Positions 41,389 through 51,155 of a stretch of 64,000 nucleotides of DNA are shown here, in pieces. Position 1 is the stretch's first letter, and the number at the start of each line of letters is the position of its first letter. The notes under the pieces were generated by a model, which worked only from the letters and a program-made list of their open reading frames with translations, was not told the origin of the DNA and did no database searches. This DNA is from Halostella pelagica (GTDB lineage Archaea > Halobacteriota > Halobacteria > Halobacteriales > Natronoarchaeaceae). The stretch spans positions 372,001-436,000 of the forward strand of contig CP040678.1 of assembly GCA_005954745.1 (NCBI GenBank). Direction: 5' to 3'. The position numbers were made by a program, and so were the translations under genes.

Positions 41389-43673
41389 GCGCCCGGACTA
41401 TCCGCGATAGGATGACGACAACATCCACGAGCGGGGGCGTGTACCGTGCGGTCGCAGTCGGCGGGCTTCTCGCGCTGACTGCGTCGTACGTCGTTGTCCT
41501 CCACGACCTGGCGACGGTCGTCGGCGACAGTGGACTGCTCTTCCCGGTCGTGGTGGCGTCGCTGGTCAGCGGCGTCGCGCTCTCCCGGGTCGTCGGCGAG
41601 CGCACCGCGGTGTTACTCGGTGCCGGACTGGCGGCCGGCGGGTACGCGTACTACCTCGTCGTGACGCCCGGTGGACTCGACGTACTGATCACGGCGACGG
41701 ACCGCATCGTCTCCGACGCGATAGCGATGCTGACGGGATACTCTATCCTCCGCATGACGAAAGCGCACGTCTGGTCGCTCGGGTTCGCGCCGGCCCCGGT
41801 CTTTCTCTCGTGGTTTCTCCTCGCCCGCCGTCGGTACGTCCTCTCCGTGACGGCGGGCGGAATCGCGTTGCTCGTTCTGGTGCTGACCGGCGACGCCGGG
41901 ACGATACCGACGCTCGTGGGCGTCGTCGGAGCCGTCGCCGTCGTCGGGTTCGGCGAACTCGAACGCCGCGGCGGGACGTTGATCCAGGCGGACGTACTTA
42001 TCGTTCTGGTCGTTCTCATGGCCGTCTCGTCGCTGTGGCTCCCAGCCGTCGGCGGGGACGGAAACAAGCCGCTCTTTCTCGTTCCCGGTGGCGGCGGCGG
42101 CGCTGGCGGCCTCGCCGAGTCCACGGACCGCATGACTATCCAGGGTGAAACGGAACTGTCGACCGAGGTCAGATTCACCGTCGAGAGCGACCGCTCCGAG
42201 TACTGGCGCGTCGCCACGTACGACCGCTTCACCGGTCGGGAGTGGATCCGGTCCGGAACGTCGGCCGACCTGGACGGCCAACTCAGCGGGCCGCCCGGTG
42301 AATCCGTCACCGTCGAACAGCGCGTCGAGGTCAAGACGGCGATGCGGGCGATACCGGCGGCGGCCGAACCTGTCTCGCTCCGCGGCAATGCGAGATCCCC
42401 CGCGAGAGTCACCGCTCAGGGCGGCCTCATGACCAACTCGCCGCTCTCTCCGGGAGACTCCTACATGGTGCAAAGCGAGGTGGTCACTGCGTCGCCGGGC
42501 GAACTCCGAAACGCCGGCACTGACTACCCCAACCGGATCTCCAGTCGTGATTACACCCAACTCCCGGACGACACGCCCGACCGCGTCGGAGAGCGAACGT
42601 CGGAGATTGTCGAGGGACTCGACAACCCGTACGACAAGGCCATCGCTATCGAGCGGTATCTGGAACGGAACAACGAGTACTCGCTCGAAATCGAGCGGCC
42701 GGACGGTAACATCGCCGACAAGTTCCTCTTCGAGATGGACGAAGGGTACTGTACCTACTACGCGACGACGATGACGGTGATGCTTCGCGAGGAGGGTATC
42801 CCCGCGCGGATGGTAACCGGATACACGCCGGGTCAGCAGGTCGAGGACGACACGTACGTCGTCCGCGGCGTCGACGCTCACGCCTGGGTCGAGGTGTACT
42901 TCCCCGACCACGGGTGGGTCCGGTTCGACCCGACGCCGAGCGCCGAGCGCTCGGATGCCGAACGCGACACGGTCCAGGAGGCCCGCGAGAACGACGCCGA
43001 CGGCGTCGACACCGAACAGAGCCAGGGCGAACCGCTCCGGCAGACGACCACTACCGACACCCCCAGTACCGCCTCGTCGATCGAACGCGCGAACCGGTCG
43101 CGGTACGCCGTCTCTCCGGACTCGGCCCGGGACGAAAACCTGCCGCAACTCGGCGGCATCGACGGAACGACCGGCAACTCGGTAAACCGCACAGACGCCT
43201 CGTCGAGCGAGTCGACGACCGCCGACCCGTCCGCGAGCGGCGACGACGACGGGTCGCCGGTCCCGGAACTGCCGCCCCCGGAAACGATGGCGTGGAGCCT
43301 GTTTCTCGGTCTCGGTCTCGTCGCCGGAGCGCACCGAACGGGGCTGACCGAGAAGGCGTACGGCGTCGTCCGCCTCTACTGGCAGGGGTCTCGGGGTACC
43401 CCCGAGGAAGATGTCGAACGCGCAGTCGAACGGCTCGACGCGCTACTCGCCGACGAGTATCGGCCCCGCCGACCCGGGGAGACGCGACGGGAGTATATCG
43501 ATGCGCTCTCGCTCGCCGGTCTGGACGACCGCGCCGAGCGAGTCGTCCGGATCCACGAGCGCGCCCGGTACGCCGACGGCGTCCAACGAGACGAGGCCGA
43601 GACGGCGATCCGGTTGGTCGACAGTCTGGTCAGGGAGCGAACACGCGTCGTCGGCAAGTACGTCCGCTCGTGA
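41385..43673 (+). CDS. transglutaminase-like membrane protein with C-terminal DUF4129
   Basis: 762 residues from a GTG start. About six N-terminal membrane helices (residues 20-245), an extracellular transglutaminase-like domain with Cys456 (EGYCTYYATTMTVML), His499 (VDAHAWVEVYFPDHGW) and an Asp near 515 (RFDPTP), a Ser/Thr-rich linker, one helix near 640-655, and a cytoplasmic DUF4129. The Cys-His-Asp triad is intact, so peptide cross-linking or cleavage at the surface is plausible. Last gene of the MoxR operon. Confidence 0.9.
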   Translation: MSARTIRDRMTTTSTSGGVYRAVAVGGLLALTASYVVVLHDLATVVGDSGLLFPVVVASLVSGVALSRVVGERTAVLLGAGLAAGGYAYYLVVTPGGLDVLITATDRIVSDAIAMLTGYSILRMTKAHVWSLGFAPAPVFLSWFLLARRRYVLSVTAGGIALLVLVLTGDAGTIPTLVGVVGAVAVVGFGELERRGGTLIQADVLIVLVVLMAVSSLWLPAVGGDGNKPLFLVPGGGGGAGGLAESTDRMTIQGETELSTEVRFTVESDRSEYWRVATYDRFTGREWIRSGTSADLDGQLSGPPGESVTVEQRVEVKTAMRAIPAAAEPVSLRGNARSPARVTAQGGLMTNSPLSPGDSYMVQSEVVTASPGELRNAGTDYPNRISSRDYTQLPDDTPDRVGERTSEIVEGLDNPYDKAIAIERYLERNNEYSLEIERPDGNIADKFLFEMDEGYCTYYATTMTVMLREEGIPARMVTGYTPGQQVEDDTYVVRGVDAHAWVEVYFPDHGWVRFDPTPSAERSDAERDTVQEARENDADGVDTEQSQGEPLRQTTTTDTPSTASSIERANRSRYAVSPDSARDENLPQLGGIDGTTGNSVNRTDASSSESTTADPSASGDDDGSPVPELPPPETMAWSLFLGLGLVAGAHRTGLTEKAYGVVRLYWQGSRGTPEEDVERAVERLDALLADEYRPRRPGETRREYIDALSLAGLDDRAERVVRIHERARYADGVQRDEAETAIRLVDSLVRERTRVVGKYVRS

Positions 43674-43707
43674 GCGGTTTCCGTCGAGGGACGAGTTCCC
43701 GACAGTG

Positions 43708-43714
43708 TTTAATA
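43708..43714 (+). promoter_or_regulatory. TATA box for aIF1 gene
   Basis: TTTAATA centred about 29 nt before the ATG of the SUI1 gene, which fits a leaderless start. Confidence 0.55.
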
Positions 43715-43715
43715 G

Positions 43716-44033
<318 letters not shown>

Positions 44034-44084
44034 CACTCCTTCGGTGATCGGCCTGCGAGCCTGTTCATCCAGAACGACGTAGTA

Positions 44085-44441
44085 TTAGAACGGCGCGTCG
44101 GGCCCCTCGGTTTCGTCTCCATTCGTTTTTTCGTCGAGTTCGTACTCCCACGCGTCGAGGCCACCAGCCATGCTTTCGACGGATGTCGCGTCGACCCCCT
44201 CGTGTGATGCGACCAGGCGGGCGGCCTGAACGCTCGACTTCCCGTGGGGACAGACCGTTACGATGCGTTCGGCATCGGCCAGTCGGTTCACCTCGTTCGG
44301 GAGTCGCTGGAACGGGACGTTGACGCTTCCCGGGATGTGGCCCCGCCGGAACCCCGCCGGCGAGCGGATGTCGACGACCGTGACATCGGCGTCGTCGGAG
44401 AGCAGCGTCTGTACCTCGTCGGGAGAGATCTCGCCGTCCAT
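44085..44441 (-). CDS. rhodanese-domain sulfurtransferase, second copy
   Basis: 118 residues. VVDIRSPAGFRRGHIPGSVN is followed by the active-site loop CPHGKSS with Cys64, then an acidic tail. It shares the domain plan and spacing of the copy next to ubaA, so the two are paralogues. The frame extends 37 codons upstream, but that part has no rhodanese character; MDGEISPDEV is the usual type of start. Partner unknown. Confidence 0.82.
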   Translation of the reverse strand: MDGEISPDEVQTLLSDDADVTVVDIRSPAGFRRGHIPGSVNVPFQRLPNEVNRLADAERIVTVCPHGKSSVQAARLVASHEGVDATSVESMAGGLDAWEYELDEKTNGDETEGPDAPF

Positions 44442-44581
44442 GTCCGCCCGTCTGAGAGCGCCGTGAATAAGACCACCGATATCGCCCCTCGTGTGGTACT
44501 CTCTAACGCGAATTTCCGGCGGTACAGGCCTCGTACCGTTCGAAACGCTCAAATAGGCTCTGGCGGCTAGCTAGGATCACC

Positions 44582-44698
44582 ATGGCAACGAAACAAACCG
44601 ATTCACGTCTGGCGCTGCTTCACCCTTTCATAGCTACCGAACCGAAAGACTACGAAGAGGACCGAGACGTTCCGGCCTTCCACTGGCCTCTAGAGTAA
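44582..44698 (+). CDS. possible 38-aa peptide
   Basis: A short frame reading MATKQTDSRLALLHPF and ending PAFHWPLE. The composition is mildly acidic and codon use is acceptable, but no family is recognised and the last 9 nt overlap the end of the Nudix gene. It may be a real short protein or chance; I keep it as a low-confidence call. Confidence 0.3.
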   Translation: MATKQTDSRLALLHPFIATEPKDYEEDRDVPAFHWPLE

Positions 44699-45271
44699 CC
44701 CGTCTTCTTTTGCGAGTAACAGCCCTTCGACAGTCGCATCGTTCGTCGGCAGCGTCCGCGCGACGGCGAGCGCCTCGTCGACTGGGACGCGCTCAACCGA
44801 GAGGAACTCGCTCTCGTCGAGTTCTCGACCGACCTCGGTGAGTCCGTCTGCGAAGACGATGCCTCGTTCGTGTCGTAGTATGCCGGTCGCGACGTCGTAG
44901 CGCTGTAGTAGCGTCGTCTCGTCGGCGGCGTATCCGGTCTCTTCGCGGAGTTCCCGGGCGGCCGCGCTCTCGTAGCTCTCTCCGTTCTCGCGGGGAACGG
45001 TCCCGTCGGAGTGTGCGTCGCCGTCGGTGTGGGCCTCGACGATCCCCGCCGGCAGTTCGAGTTGCGTCTCCCGGACGGTCGGTCGGTACTGGTCGACGAA
45101 CACGACATCCCCGTCGGTCACCGCGACGACGACCACAGCGGGCGGTAGCTCGGCCCAGTAGTAGCGTTTCTCGGTCCCGTCGGGTTGCTCGACGAGGTCG
45201 TATCCCCCGGTGTACCACGGCGTCTCGTACTCGACGCGCGACTCGATGACGGGCCAGTCGTGGTCGTCCAT
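44690..45271 (-). CDS. Nudix hydrolase (ADP-ribose pyrophosphatase-like)
   Basis: 193 residues. The Nudix box is ENGESYESAAARELREETGY (about 98-117), with REUxEE intact. The N-terminal half (GGYDLVEQPDGTEKRYYWAE; VVFVDQYRPTVRETQLELPA) fits ADP-ribose pyrophosphatase-type enzymes. Unlike the eIF2B fusion protein, the catalytic Glu residues are all present. Upstream frames in other phases are Arg-rich shadows. Confidence 0.88.
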   Translation of the reverse strand: MDDHDWPVIESRVEYETPWYTGGYDLVEQPDGTEKRYYWAELPPAVVVVAVTDGDVVFVDQYRPTVRETQLELPAGIVEAHTDGDAHSDGTVPRENGESYESAAARELREETGYAADETTLLQRYDVATGILRHERGIVFADGLTEVGRELDESEFLSVERVPVDEALAVARTLPTNDATVEGLLLAKEDGLL

Positions 45272-45391
45272 GGTCGTGTCTGGCCGCGGACGGAAAAGGT
45301 AGTTTCGCCCTCGTACTGACGCATGTGACCGTTTCAGCTGTTTCGCGGGGACGCACTCGCCGGAGCCTTCACTGTCGCACGGCCGTCGGTT

Positions 45392-45805
45392 TCAGAGCCA
45401 CTCGGCGTAGATACGGCCGAACGCTTGCCGCCGCAGGGTCGCGACGGCGGCTTGCTCCTCGTTCTGGAACGTCGCGGCGACAGCCATGTCCGCGAACTCG
45501 GCGGCGTGCCACGCGACGTTGTCGACGTTGTCGCTTCCCGTTTCCACCACCTCGCCGTCGAACGACTCGGACCACTCGTCGAACTCCGCGCGCGAACCGA
45601 CGTGTACCTCCAGTAGCGACGCGAACAGCGCGTCACGTGCCGTCTGAACCACGTCGGTTGTCACTCGCTCGTCGTACTCGGCCGCGTCGAACTCCATTGC
45701 TTTCGCCACCTCCTTGACTAACACCTGTGCCGTCGGCCCGAGAACGTCGCTCAACTGGTCGACCTCGTTTTCGCTCTTCGGCGAGAGAAACCCGGTAGTT
45801 TGCAT
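45392..45805 (-). CDS. DUF5809 family protein
   Basis: 137 residues, mainly helical, starting MQTTGFLSPKSENEVDQL and ending FGRIYAEWL. It matches DUF5809, a haloarchaeal family usually beside the DUF5810 gene, as here. No known motif or signal is visible. It is separated from the DUF5810 gene by 25 nt on the same strand. Confidence 0.78.
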   Translation of the reverse strand: MQTTGFLSPKSENEVDQLSDVLGPTAQVLVKEVAKAMEFDAAEYDERVTTDVVQTARDALFASLLEVHVGSRAEFDEWSESFDGEVVETGSDNVDNVAWHAAEFADMAVAATFQNEEQAAVATLRRQAFGRIYAEWL

Positions 45806-45830
45806 ATCTGCGACTCTCTCGGGGTCGTAG

Positions 45831-46253
45831 TTACTCCTTTCCTTCGCCGTCGTCGTTGCTGGTTTCGCCGTCCGCGTCCTCCTCTGAATACATGCGCTCC
45901 GTCATCGCCCGTGCCTCGGCGAGGGCCTCCTGTGCGTCGCCGGTCAGGTCGCCGCGACCCGCTCCGCTCCGCCCGCCGCCGACCTGCCGTTCCAGTTCCT
46001 CCTCGAAGGTCGCGCCCCCGTGATCGTGGTCATGTGTCGTGTCCTCGAACACCTCGTTGTACTCCGCCGCTTCGGCGTGTTCCGCGACGCGGTCGCCGAG
46101 CGTCTCCGGGTCGTCCTCGTCCCACCCCGGCGCGTGGTCGTCCAGCCACGTCTCGTGGTCCTCGCGGCCGAGCATGGCGGTGAACGCGAGGTGGTTCGCG
46201 AGGTGTTCGGCGTCTGCCTGAGGCGTCTCGCAGACCGGACAGGCGTATCCCAT
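45831..46253 (-). CDS. DUF5810 family protein with N-terminal zinc finger
   Basis: 140 residues. The start MGYACPVCETPQADAEHLAN gives a C2H2-like finger (C5, C8, H17, H21), followed by HETWLDDHAPGWDEDDPETL and an acidic tail. DUF5810 and DUF5809 are neighbours in many haloarchaea; joint function is inferred. A Met nine codons upstream is in frame but the Cys motif is normally at the very N-terminus. Confidence 0.78.
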   Translation of the reverse strand: MGYACPVCETPQADAEHLANHLAFTAMLGREDHETWLDDHAPGWDEDDPETLGDRVAEHAEAAEYNEVFEDTTHDHDHGGATFEEELERQVGGGRSGAGRGDLTGDAQEALAEARAMTERMYSEEDADGETSNDDGEGKE

Positions 46254-46395
46254 AGTCGGACGCAGCGCCTCCAGCGGCAAAACGGGTTCGGGTAGTCGAC
46301 GACGGAAGGCCGCCGGACGCTTTCAGCACTCTCAGCGTCTTCAGCGCACACGTGTTACGTTTTTCCGGACCGGTGTTGTACGTCTCGGGCGACCC

Positions 46396-46623
46396 ATGCG
46401 TGTCGTCACTACTCGGGAAGCCGAGTCGGGGAACACGGGCTGTTATCACATCGTAGACGAGGAAAACGACCAGAGCCTCTGTGGGGCGGTCAAGGAAGAC
46501 CAGTTTTTCGGGGGCGACGCACACGAAGTCTTCCCGCGAGACGTGGCCGAAAAGCGGGACCTCAGGCCGTGCGAGAAATGTCTCTCCCTTCTGGAGAGAG
46601 CCGACACTGCCGGTCGGAGTTGA
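46396..46623 (+). CDS. small Cys-containing protein, unknown
   Basis: 75 residues with Cys16, Cys29, Cys59 and Cys62 (RPCEKCLSLL), enough for one zinc site. Starts MRVVTTREAESGNTGCYHIV. The pattern resembles other small haloarchaeal zinc-finger proteins. Flanking genes are unrelated. Confidence 0.6.
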   Translation: MRVVTTREAESGNTGCYHIVDEENDQSLCGAVKEDQFFGGDAHEVFPRDVAEKRDLRPCEKCLSLLERADTAGRS

Positions 46624-46662
46624 CACCGCCGGTTGCCCCTACCGGACAGTGCCGTCGAACCC

Positions 46663-47172
46663 CTAGGAGAGTTCGCGGACGAGGATCAACGCGTCCTCGC
46701 CGTCGTCGTAGTACCGTGGCACGCGCCGCAGCGGCTCGAACCCGAACTTCTCGTACAGTTCCCGGGCGCGGTCGTTGGTCTCTCGCACCTCCAGCTTGAC
46801 CGTTTCCGCGGACTGACCGGCGAGCGTCCGCAGCGCCGCTGTCAGAAGCGTCTCGCCGACGCCCTCGCCCCGCCTGTCGGGGTGGACAGCCAGGTCTTTG
46901 ACGTGGCCCAGCCCTCGGCCGTGGTTCGGAACGAAGTCGGCGACGACGAAGCCGATGACCTCGCCAGTGTCTATCACGGTGTCACCGTCGCCGTTGTCGG
47001 TCGCTCGGTCGGTCGCGACGAGAAACCCCGGCGCGTCGAGATAGCGAGCGAACGCGTCGTACGGCCACGGCTTCGAGAACGACGCCTTCTCTATCCGCAC
47101 GACGGCGAGCAGGTCCGCGTGTTCCGCCTCGCGGATGCTGACGTTGTCCTGGTCGTCGGGGACGGTCGTCAC
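46663..47172 (-). CDS. rimI: ribosomal protein S18-alanine N-acetyltransferase RimI-like
   Basis: 169 residues, GNAT fold. The acetyl-CoA pyrophosphate loop is RRGEGVGETLL, and the C-terminal part VKLEVRETNDRARELYEKFG matches RimI-type enzymes. Archaeal homologues acetylate protein N-termini more broadly (Ard1-like), so the substrate may not be S18. Confidence 0.82.
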   Translation of the reverse strand: MTTVPDDQDNVSIREAEHADLLAVVRIEKASFSKPWPYDAFARYLDAPGFLVATDRATDNGDGDTVIDTGEVIGFVVADFVPNHGRGLGHVKDLAVHPDRRGEGVGETLLTAALRTLAGQSAETVKLEVRETNDRARELYEKFGFEPLRRVPRYYDDGEDALILVRELS

Positions 47173-47362
47173 GGCTCGCCGTACGTGACCGTCCGTAATT
47201 AGTCTCTCGGCATTTCGGTGGGACTGCGTGCGATGCCGGCGTCTTCGGTGGACAGCGGCGCACCTGTGCGAGCGATCCGGGAGTGCGACGACCAGTTGGT
47301 TGCAGTCCGTGTTCGAGGTTCTCGAGAGACTATCGAGTCACTCACCTGTTTGACAGCGTGTA

Positions 47363-47372
47363 GAAAAAAAAC
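47363..47372 (-). terminator. T-run after aconitase
   Basis: A run of eight T (on the minus strand, GGTTTTTTTTC) lies about 55 nt after the aconitase stop codon. Archaeal RNA polymerase terminates at such runs. Confidence 0.5.
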
Positions 47373-47424
47373 CGCCGACCACAGACATGGCAGGCGCTCG
47401 GCCCTTGCGGGCACTCGCAACCGT

Positions 47425-49398
47425 TTAGTCGTCGGCAGGAGCCGCACCGCTTCCGCCTTCCGCCTGCTCTTTCGTCCAGGCCAGCTTGCCGCCGGCCGAG
47501 AGGATGGCACGCTCGCGCTCGGAGGCGTCGAGACGTGCGGTGGCCTCCCAGTCGTCGTTCACGCGAACCGTGAACTCCTCCTGGCCGCTGTCGACGGCCT
47601 CGCGGACGTCGTCGACGATCTCGATGTCGTCGCCCTGCTCGATCTGCTCGTAGTCGTCCGCGTCGATCTCCAGGGGAATGAGACCGAAGTTGAAGAGGTT
47701 CGCCTTGTGGATCCGGGCGAAGCTCTGTGCGAGGACGCCCTCGACGCCGAGGTACATCGGACACAGCGCCGCGTGTTCGCGCGAGGAGCCCTGTCCGTAG
47801 TTCTCGCCGGCGACGAGGAAGCCGCCGTCAGCCTCCAGCGCGCGGTCAGCGAACGTCTCGTCGACGCGGCTGAGCGTGTACTCGGAGAGCTTCGGCACGT
47901 TCGAACGGAACTTGAGGATGTCCGACGTGGCCGGAATGATGTGGTCCGTCGTGATGTTGTCCTCCATCTTCAGGAGGGCCTCGCCCTTGAGGTTCTCGCT
48001 GAGCGGGTCCTTCAGCGGCACGTCGCCGATGTTCGGGCCCTTGATGAGCTCGTCGTCGATGGCCTCGTCGGGGCTGATGAGGTCGGCGTCGCTCTTGCCG
48101 TACTTGTCGCCCATCTCGAAGCCGGGGTCCTCGAGGTCGCCGAGTTCGTCGGCCAGGTCGCGCGGGTCGACGATCTCGCCTTTGATCGCCGCGGCGGTGG
48201 CGACCTCGGGCGAGCAGAGGTAAACGGAGTCGTCCTCGATGCCGGAGCGACCCTCGAAGTTGCGGTTGAACGTCCGCAGCGAGACGGAGTCGCTGGCGGG
48301 GACGTGACCGATGCCGATACAGGCACCGCAGGTCGCCTCGGAGAAGTTGACGCCGGCGGCCATCATCTCGGCCGTCCAGCCCTCGCGAGCGAGCATCTCG
48401 GATGCCTGCTTGCTACCGGGCGCGACGATCATCTCGGTGTGCTTTGCGGTTTCGCGGCCCTCCAGCATCTTCGCGGAGGGGAGGATGTCCTCGTAGCCGC
48501 CGTTCGTACAGGAGCCGATGATGACCTGCTCGACCTCTTCGCCCTCGACCTCGCGGACGGGGACGACGTTGTCGGGCATCGACGGCGTCGCGATGAGCGG
48601 TTCGAGGTCCGAGAGGTCGACGACGATCTCGTCGGCGTAGTCGGCGTCCTCGTCGGGGCCGATCTCGACGTACTCGTCTTCGCGGCCGAGGATGCCGAGG
48701 AACTCCTCGGTCTTCTCGTCGGTCGGGAAGATCGAGGTGGTCGCGCCGAGTTCCGTCCCCATGTTGGTGATGGTGGTACGCTCTGGAACGGTGAGCGTCT
48801 CGACGCCGGGGCCGGTGTACTCCAGCACCTTGCCGACGCCGCCTTTCACGGAGAGGCGACGGAGGAGTTCGAGGATGACGTCTTTGGCGGTCGCCCACTC
48901 GGGCAGTTCGCCTTCGAGGCGGACGTTGACGACCTCGGGCATCTCGATGTAGTACGGTGCCCCGCCCATCGCGACGGCGACGTCGATGCCGCCGCTCCCG
49001 ATGGCGAGTTCGCCCAGGCCGCCGGGCGTCGGGGTGTGAGAGTCGCTCCCGAGCATCGTCTTGCCGGGCGCGGCGAAGTTCTCCTTGTGCACCTGGTGGC
49101 AGATACCGTTACCGGGTCGGGAGAAGTGAGCGCCGTAGGTGCCGGCGGCAGAGCGAAGGAAGCGGTGGTCGTCCGTGTTCTTGAAGTCGAACTGGTACGT
49201 CTGGTGATCGCAGTACTGCGCTGCGATCTCGGTCTGGACCTCGTCCAGCCCCATCGCTTCGAACTGCAGCCACACCATCGTCCCCGTCGTGTCCTGCGTG
49301 AGGACCTGGTCGATCTCGATGCCGATCTCCTCGCCGGGCGTCAGCTCGCCCTCGACGAGGTGGTCATCGAGAATTTTCTCTGTAAGGGTTTGTCCCAT
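47425..49398 (-). CDS. acn: aconitate hydratase, Aquifex type
   Basis: 657 residues, close to the shorter aconitase type (TIGR01342). The 4Fe-4S ligands are in IIGSCTNGGYEDI and ATCGACIGIGHV, and substrate Ser/Arg residues are in NFEGRSG and AGENYGQGSSREHAAL. It interconverts citrate and isocitrate in the TCA cycle. A TATA box lies about 30 nt upstream. The 796-aa frame on the other strand is a shadow of this gene. Confidence 0.95.
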   Translation of the reverse strand: MGQTLTEKILDDHLVEGELTPGEEIGIEIDQVLTQDTTGTMVWLQFEAMGLDEVQTEIAAQYCDHQTYQFDFKNTDDHRFLRSAAGTYGAHFSRPGNGICHQVHKENFAAPGKTMLGSDSHTPTPGGLGELAIGSGGIDVAVAMGGAPYYIEMPEVVNVRLEGELPEWATAKDVILELLRRLSVKGGVGKVLEYTGPGVETLTVPERTTITNMGTELGATTSIFPTDEKTEEFLGILGREDEYVEIGPDEDADYADEIVVDLSDLEPLIATPSMPDNVVPVREVEGEEVEQVIIGSCTNGGYEDILPSAKMLEGRETAKHTEMIVAPGSKQASEMLAREGWTAEMMAAGVNFSEATCGACIGIGHVPASDSVSLRTFNRNFEGRSGIEDDSVYLCSPEVATAAAIKGEIVDPRDLADELGDLEDPGFEMGDKYGKSDADLISPDEAIDDELIKGPNIGDVPLKDPLSENLKGEALLKMEDNITTDHIIPATSDILKFRSNVPKLSEYTLSRVDETFADRALEADGGFLVAGENYGQGSSREHAALCPMYLGVEGVLAQSFARIHKANLFNFGLIPLEIDADDYEQIEQGDDIEIVDDVREAVDSGQEEFTVRVNDDWEATARLDASERERAILSAGGKLAWTKEQAEGGSGAAPADD

Positions 49399-49423
49399 AG
49401 CGGCCGAATATCATCCTTCCACG

Positions 49424-49432
49424 GATATAAAT
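49424..49432 (-). promoter_or_regulatory. TATA box for aconitase
   Basis: On the minus strand this reads ATTTATATC, centred about 30 nt before the ATG, which predicts a leaderless transcript. Confidence 0.6.
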
Positions 49433-49579
49433 CCCGCGAGTTTCCGTGCATTCATCCGTGTAGGATCCGCCGTAAGGAGGCAATTTTCTCGAAAGGGGCG
49501 ATTCAAATATTACGTCCGATCACTTTGGTTCGGGGTAAATCCGTGACCGTTTTGTGTCTCTCCAGACCGTGTTCTCTCT

Positions 49580-50041
49580 ATGTTCCGTTCCGGAGCCTTC
49601 GTCGCTGAGCATATCGGTCCAGTCGACGACGAACAGATACAGCCAAACGGCGTAGACCTGACGGTCGATGCGGTGTTCGAACAGGTCGAACCCGGCCGCA
49701 TCGGCCGAGACGGCAAGACTGTGGGTGACCGTGAGGACGTGGACCCTGCCGGCGACGCGTTCGTTCTCTCGCCGGGCGGCTACGTTCTCCGCTACGGGGA
49801 GACGGTCAAAATACCGTCAGACCACGTCGGATTTATCTATCCGCGGTCGTCGCTGTTGCGTAACTCCTGTATGCTGAACACTGCAGTGTGGGACGCCGGC
49901 TACGAGGGCCGCGGCGAAGGGCTGCTCCAGGTCCACCACGAGATCGCCCTCGAACGGGACGCTCGGGTCGCACAGATCGTGTTCGCACGGGCGAACCACG
50001 AACACACCTACGACGGTTCGTATCAAGGCGAGAACCGCTAA
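49580..50041 (+). CDS. dCTP deaminase/dUTPase family protein
   Basis: 153 residues, trimeric dUTPase/Dcd fold. Conserved parts are IQPNGVDLTVDAVFEQ, IYPRSSLLRNSCMLNTAVWD and GYEGRGEGLLQVHHE. Haloarchaeal members are annotated either as dUTP diphosphatase or dCTP deaminase; motif content does not settle which. It keeps uracil out of DNA in either case. Confidence 0.85.
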   Translation: MFRSGAFVAEHIGPVDDEQIQPNGVDLTVDAVFEQVEPGRIGRDGKTVGDREDVDPAGDAFVLSPGGYVLRYGETVKIPSDHVGFIYPRSSLLRNSCMLNTAVWDAGYEGRGEGLLQVHHEIALERDARVAQIVFARANHEHTYDGSYQGENR

Positions 50042-50096
50042 TATATGTGTTCTAGTTAATAGGTTTCTTGAGGACGGGAGTATAACATGAACATTG

Positions 50097-51155
50097 ATGA
50101 AAGAGAGGGCGCTCATTGATCACCTTCGGCGGTTCGGTTTCTCCGAAACGGAGATCGAGACGTATCTGACTATCCTCGAACACGGATCGGCGAAGGCGAG
50201 CACGATAGCGGAGGACGCAGACGTTTCGAACCGGTACGTGTACAACGTGGTCGAACGGTTCGAAGACCGCGGCTTCGTCGAGGTCAACGACCACGTTACA
50301 CCGTCGACGATCGTCGCCAGACCGCCGTCCGAGGTGGTAACCGTCCTCCGCGAGGACCTAGGGCGCATCGAATCCGAACTCGAGGACCGATTCAACGCTC
50401 CGACAGAACTGCAACAGGACGTTCAGGTCATCAAATCACGCTCGACGGCCTACAACCGAACCGTCGTTCTGATCGACGGCGCTACGGAGGTGCTGACTCT
50501 CTCGCTTCCCGCGTCGGTCGTCCCGAAGGTGCGCGACGCCCTGCTGGCGGCGGTCGACCGCGGCGTTCTGACGTTGGTGCTCGTCACTGGCGTTGACGAT
50601 TCGGTCGACGAGACTGCGTTCGACGGGATCGGCAACGTCGTTCGCGTCTGGAGCGAGACGGCACCGATGCTGCTTACGGTCGACCAGCAGTCCGCTCTGT
50701 TCATGCCGAGCGAACTGATATCGGGAGAACAGACAGATAACGGCGCTATATCCCTCGTACAGGACCAGTTAGTCCCGGTCCTCACCAGTTCTATTCTCGG
50801 AAACTACTGGCAGATATCGGACGAAACGTGGGTCGCTGAACCGTCGGAACTCCCTCGGACGTACTCGATGTTCCGGCACGCAGTCCTCGATGCGGCGCTC
50901 CATCTCCGTGACGGCGGACCTATCGACGCTCGCATCGAAACGAGGGACGGAGAAACCATAGACGGCCGTATCGTCGACGTGCGACAGGGTCTGGCCGAAC
51001 GGACGACGAGCAGGTTCCCGATAGAGAACACGATAGTGGTCGAAACTCCGTCGGGGCGAGTTACGGTCGGCGGACACAACGCGTTCGTCGAGGAGTATCA
51101 GGCGGCGGAAACCGTCCTCTCTCAGGGCGACACTCGAAAAAATGGGGCCAGCTAG
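50097..51155 (+). CDS. TrmB-family transcriptional regulator
   Basis: 352 residues. An N-terminal winged helix (FGFSETEIETYLTILEHGSA; SNRYVYNVVERFEDRGFVEV) precedes a TrmB ligand-binding region (about 110-250) and a C-terminal beta domain. TrmB proteins sense sugars and control sugar uptake and central metabolism. No sugar transporter is adjacent. Its stop overlaps the convergent lipoprotein gene by 4 nt. A TTG one codon earlier is possible. Confidence 0.87.
   Translation: MKERALIDHLRRFGFSETEIETYLTILEHGSAKASTIAEDADVSNRYVYNVVERFEDRGFVEVNDHVTPSTIVARPPSEVVTVLREDLGRIESELEDRFNAPTELQQDVQVIKSRSTAYNRTVVLIDGATEVLTLSLPASVVPKVRDALLAAVDRGVLTLVLVTGVDDSVDETAFDGIGNVVRVWSETAPMLLTVDQQSALFMPSELISGEQTDNGAISLVQDQLVPVLTSSILGNYWQISDETWVAEPSELPRTYSMFRHAVLDAALHLRDGGPIDARIETRDGETIDGRIVDVRQGLAERTTSRFPIENTIVVETPSGRVTVGGHNAFVEEYQAAETVLSQGDTRKNGAS

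Noticed and set aside
47232-47400. short plus-strand peptide after rimI
   Set aside because: Reads MPASSVDSGAPVRAIREC but runs on into the aconitase antisense frame without a stop; not supported.
47218-49608. 796-codon plus-strand frame
   Set aside because: It is antisense to the well-supported aconitase and follows its third-position bias.
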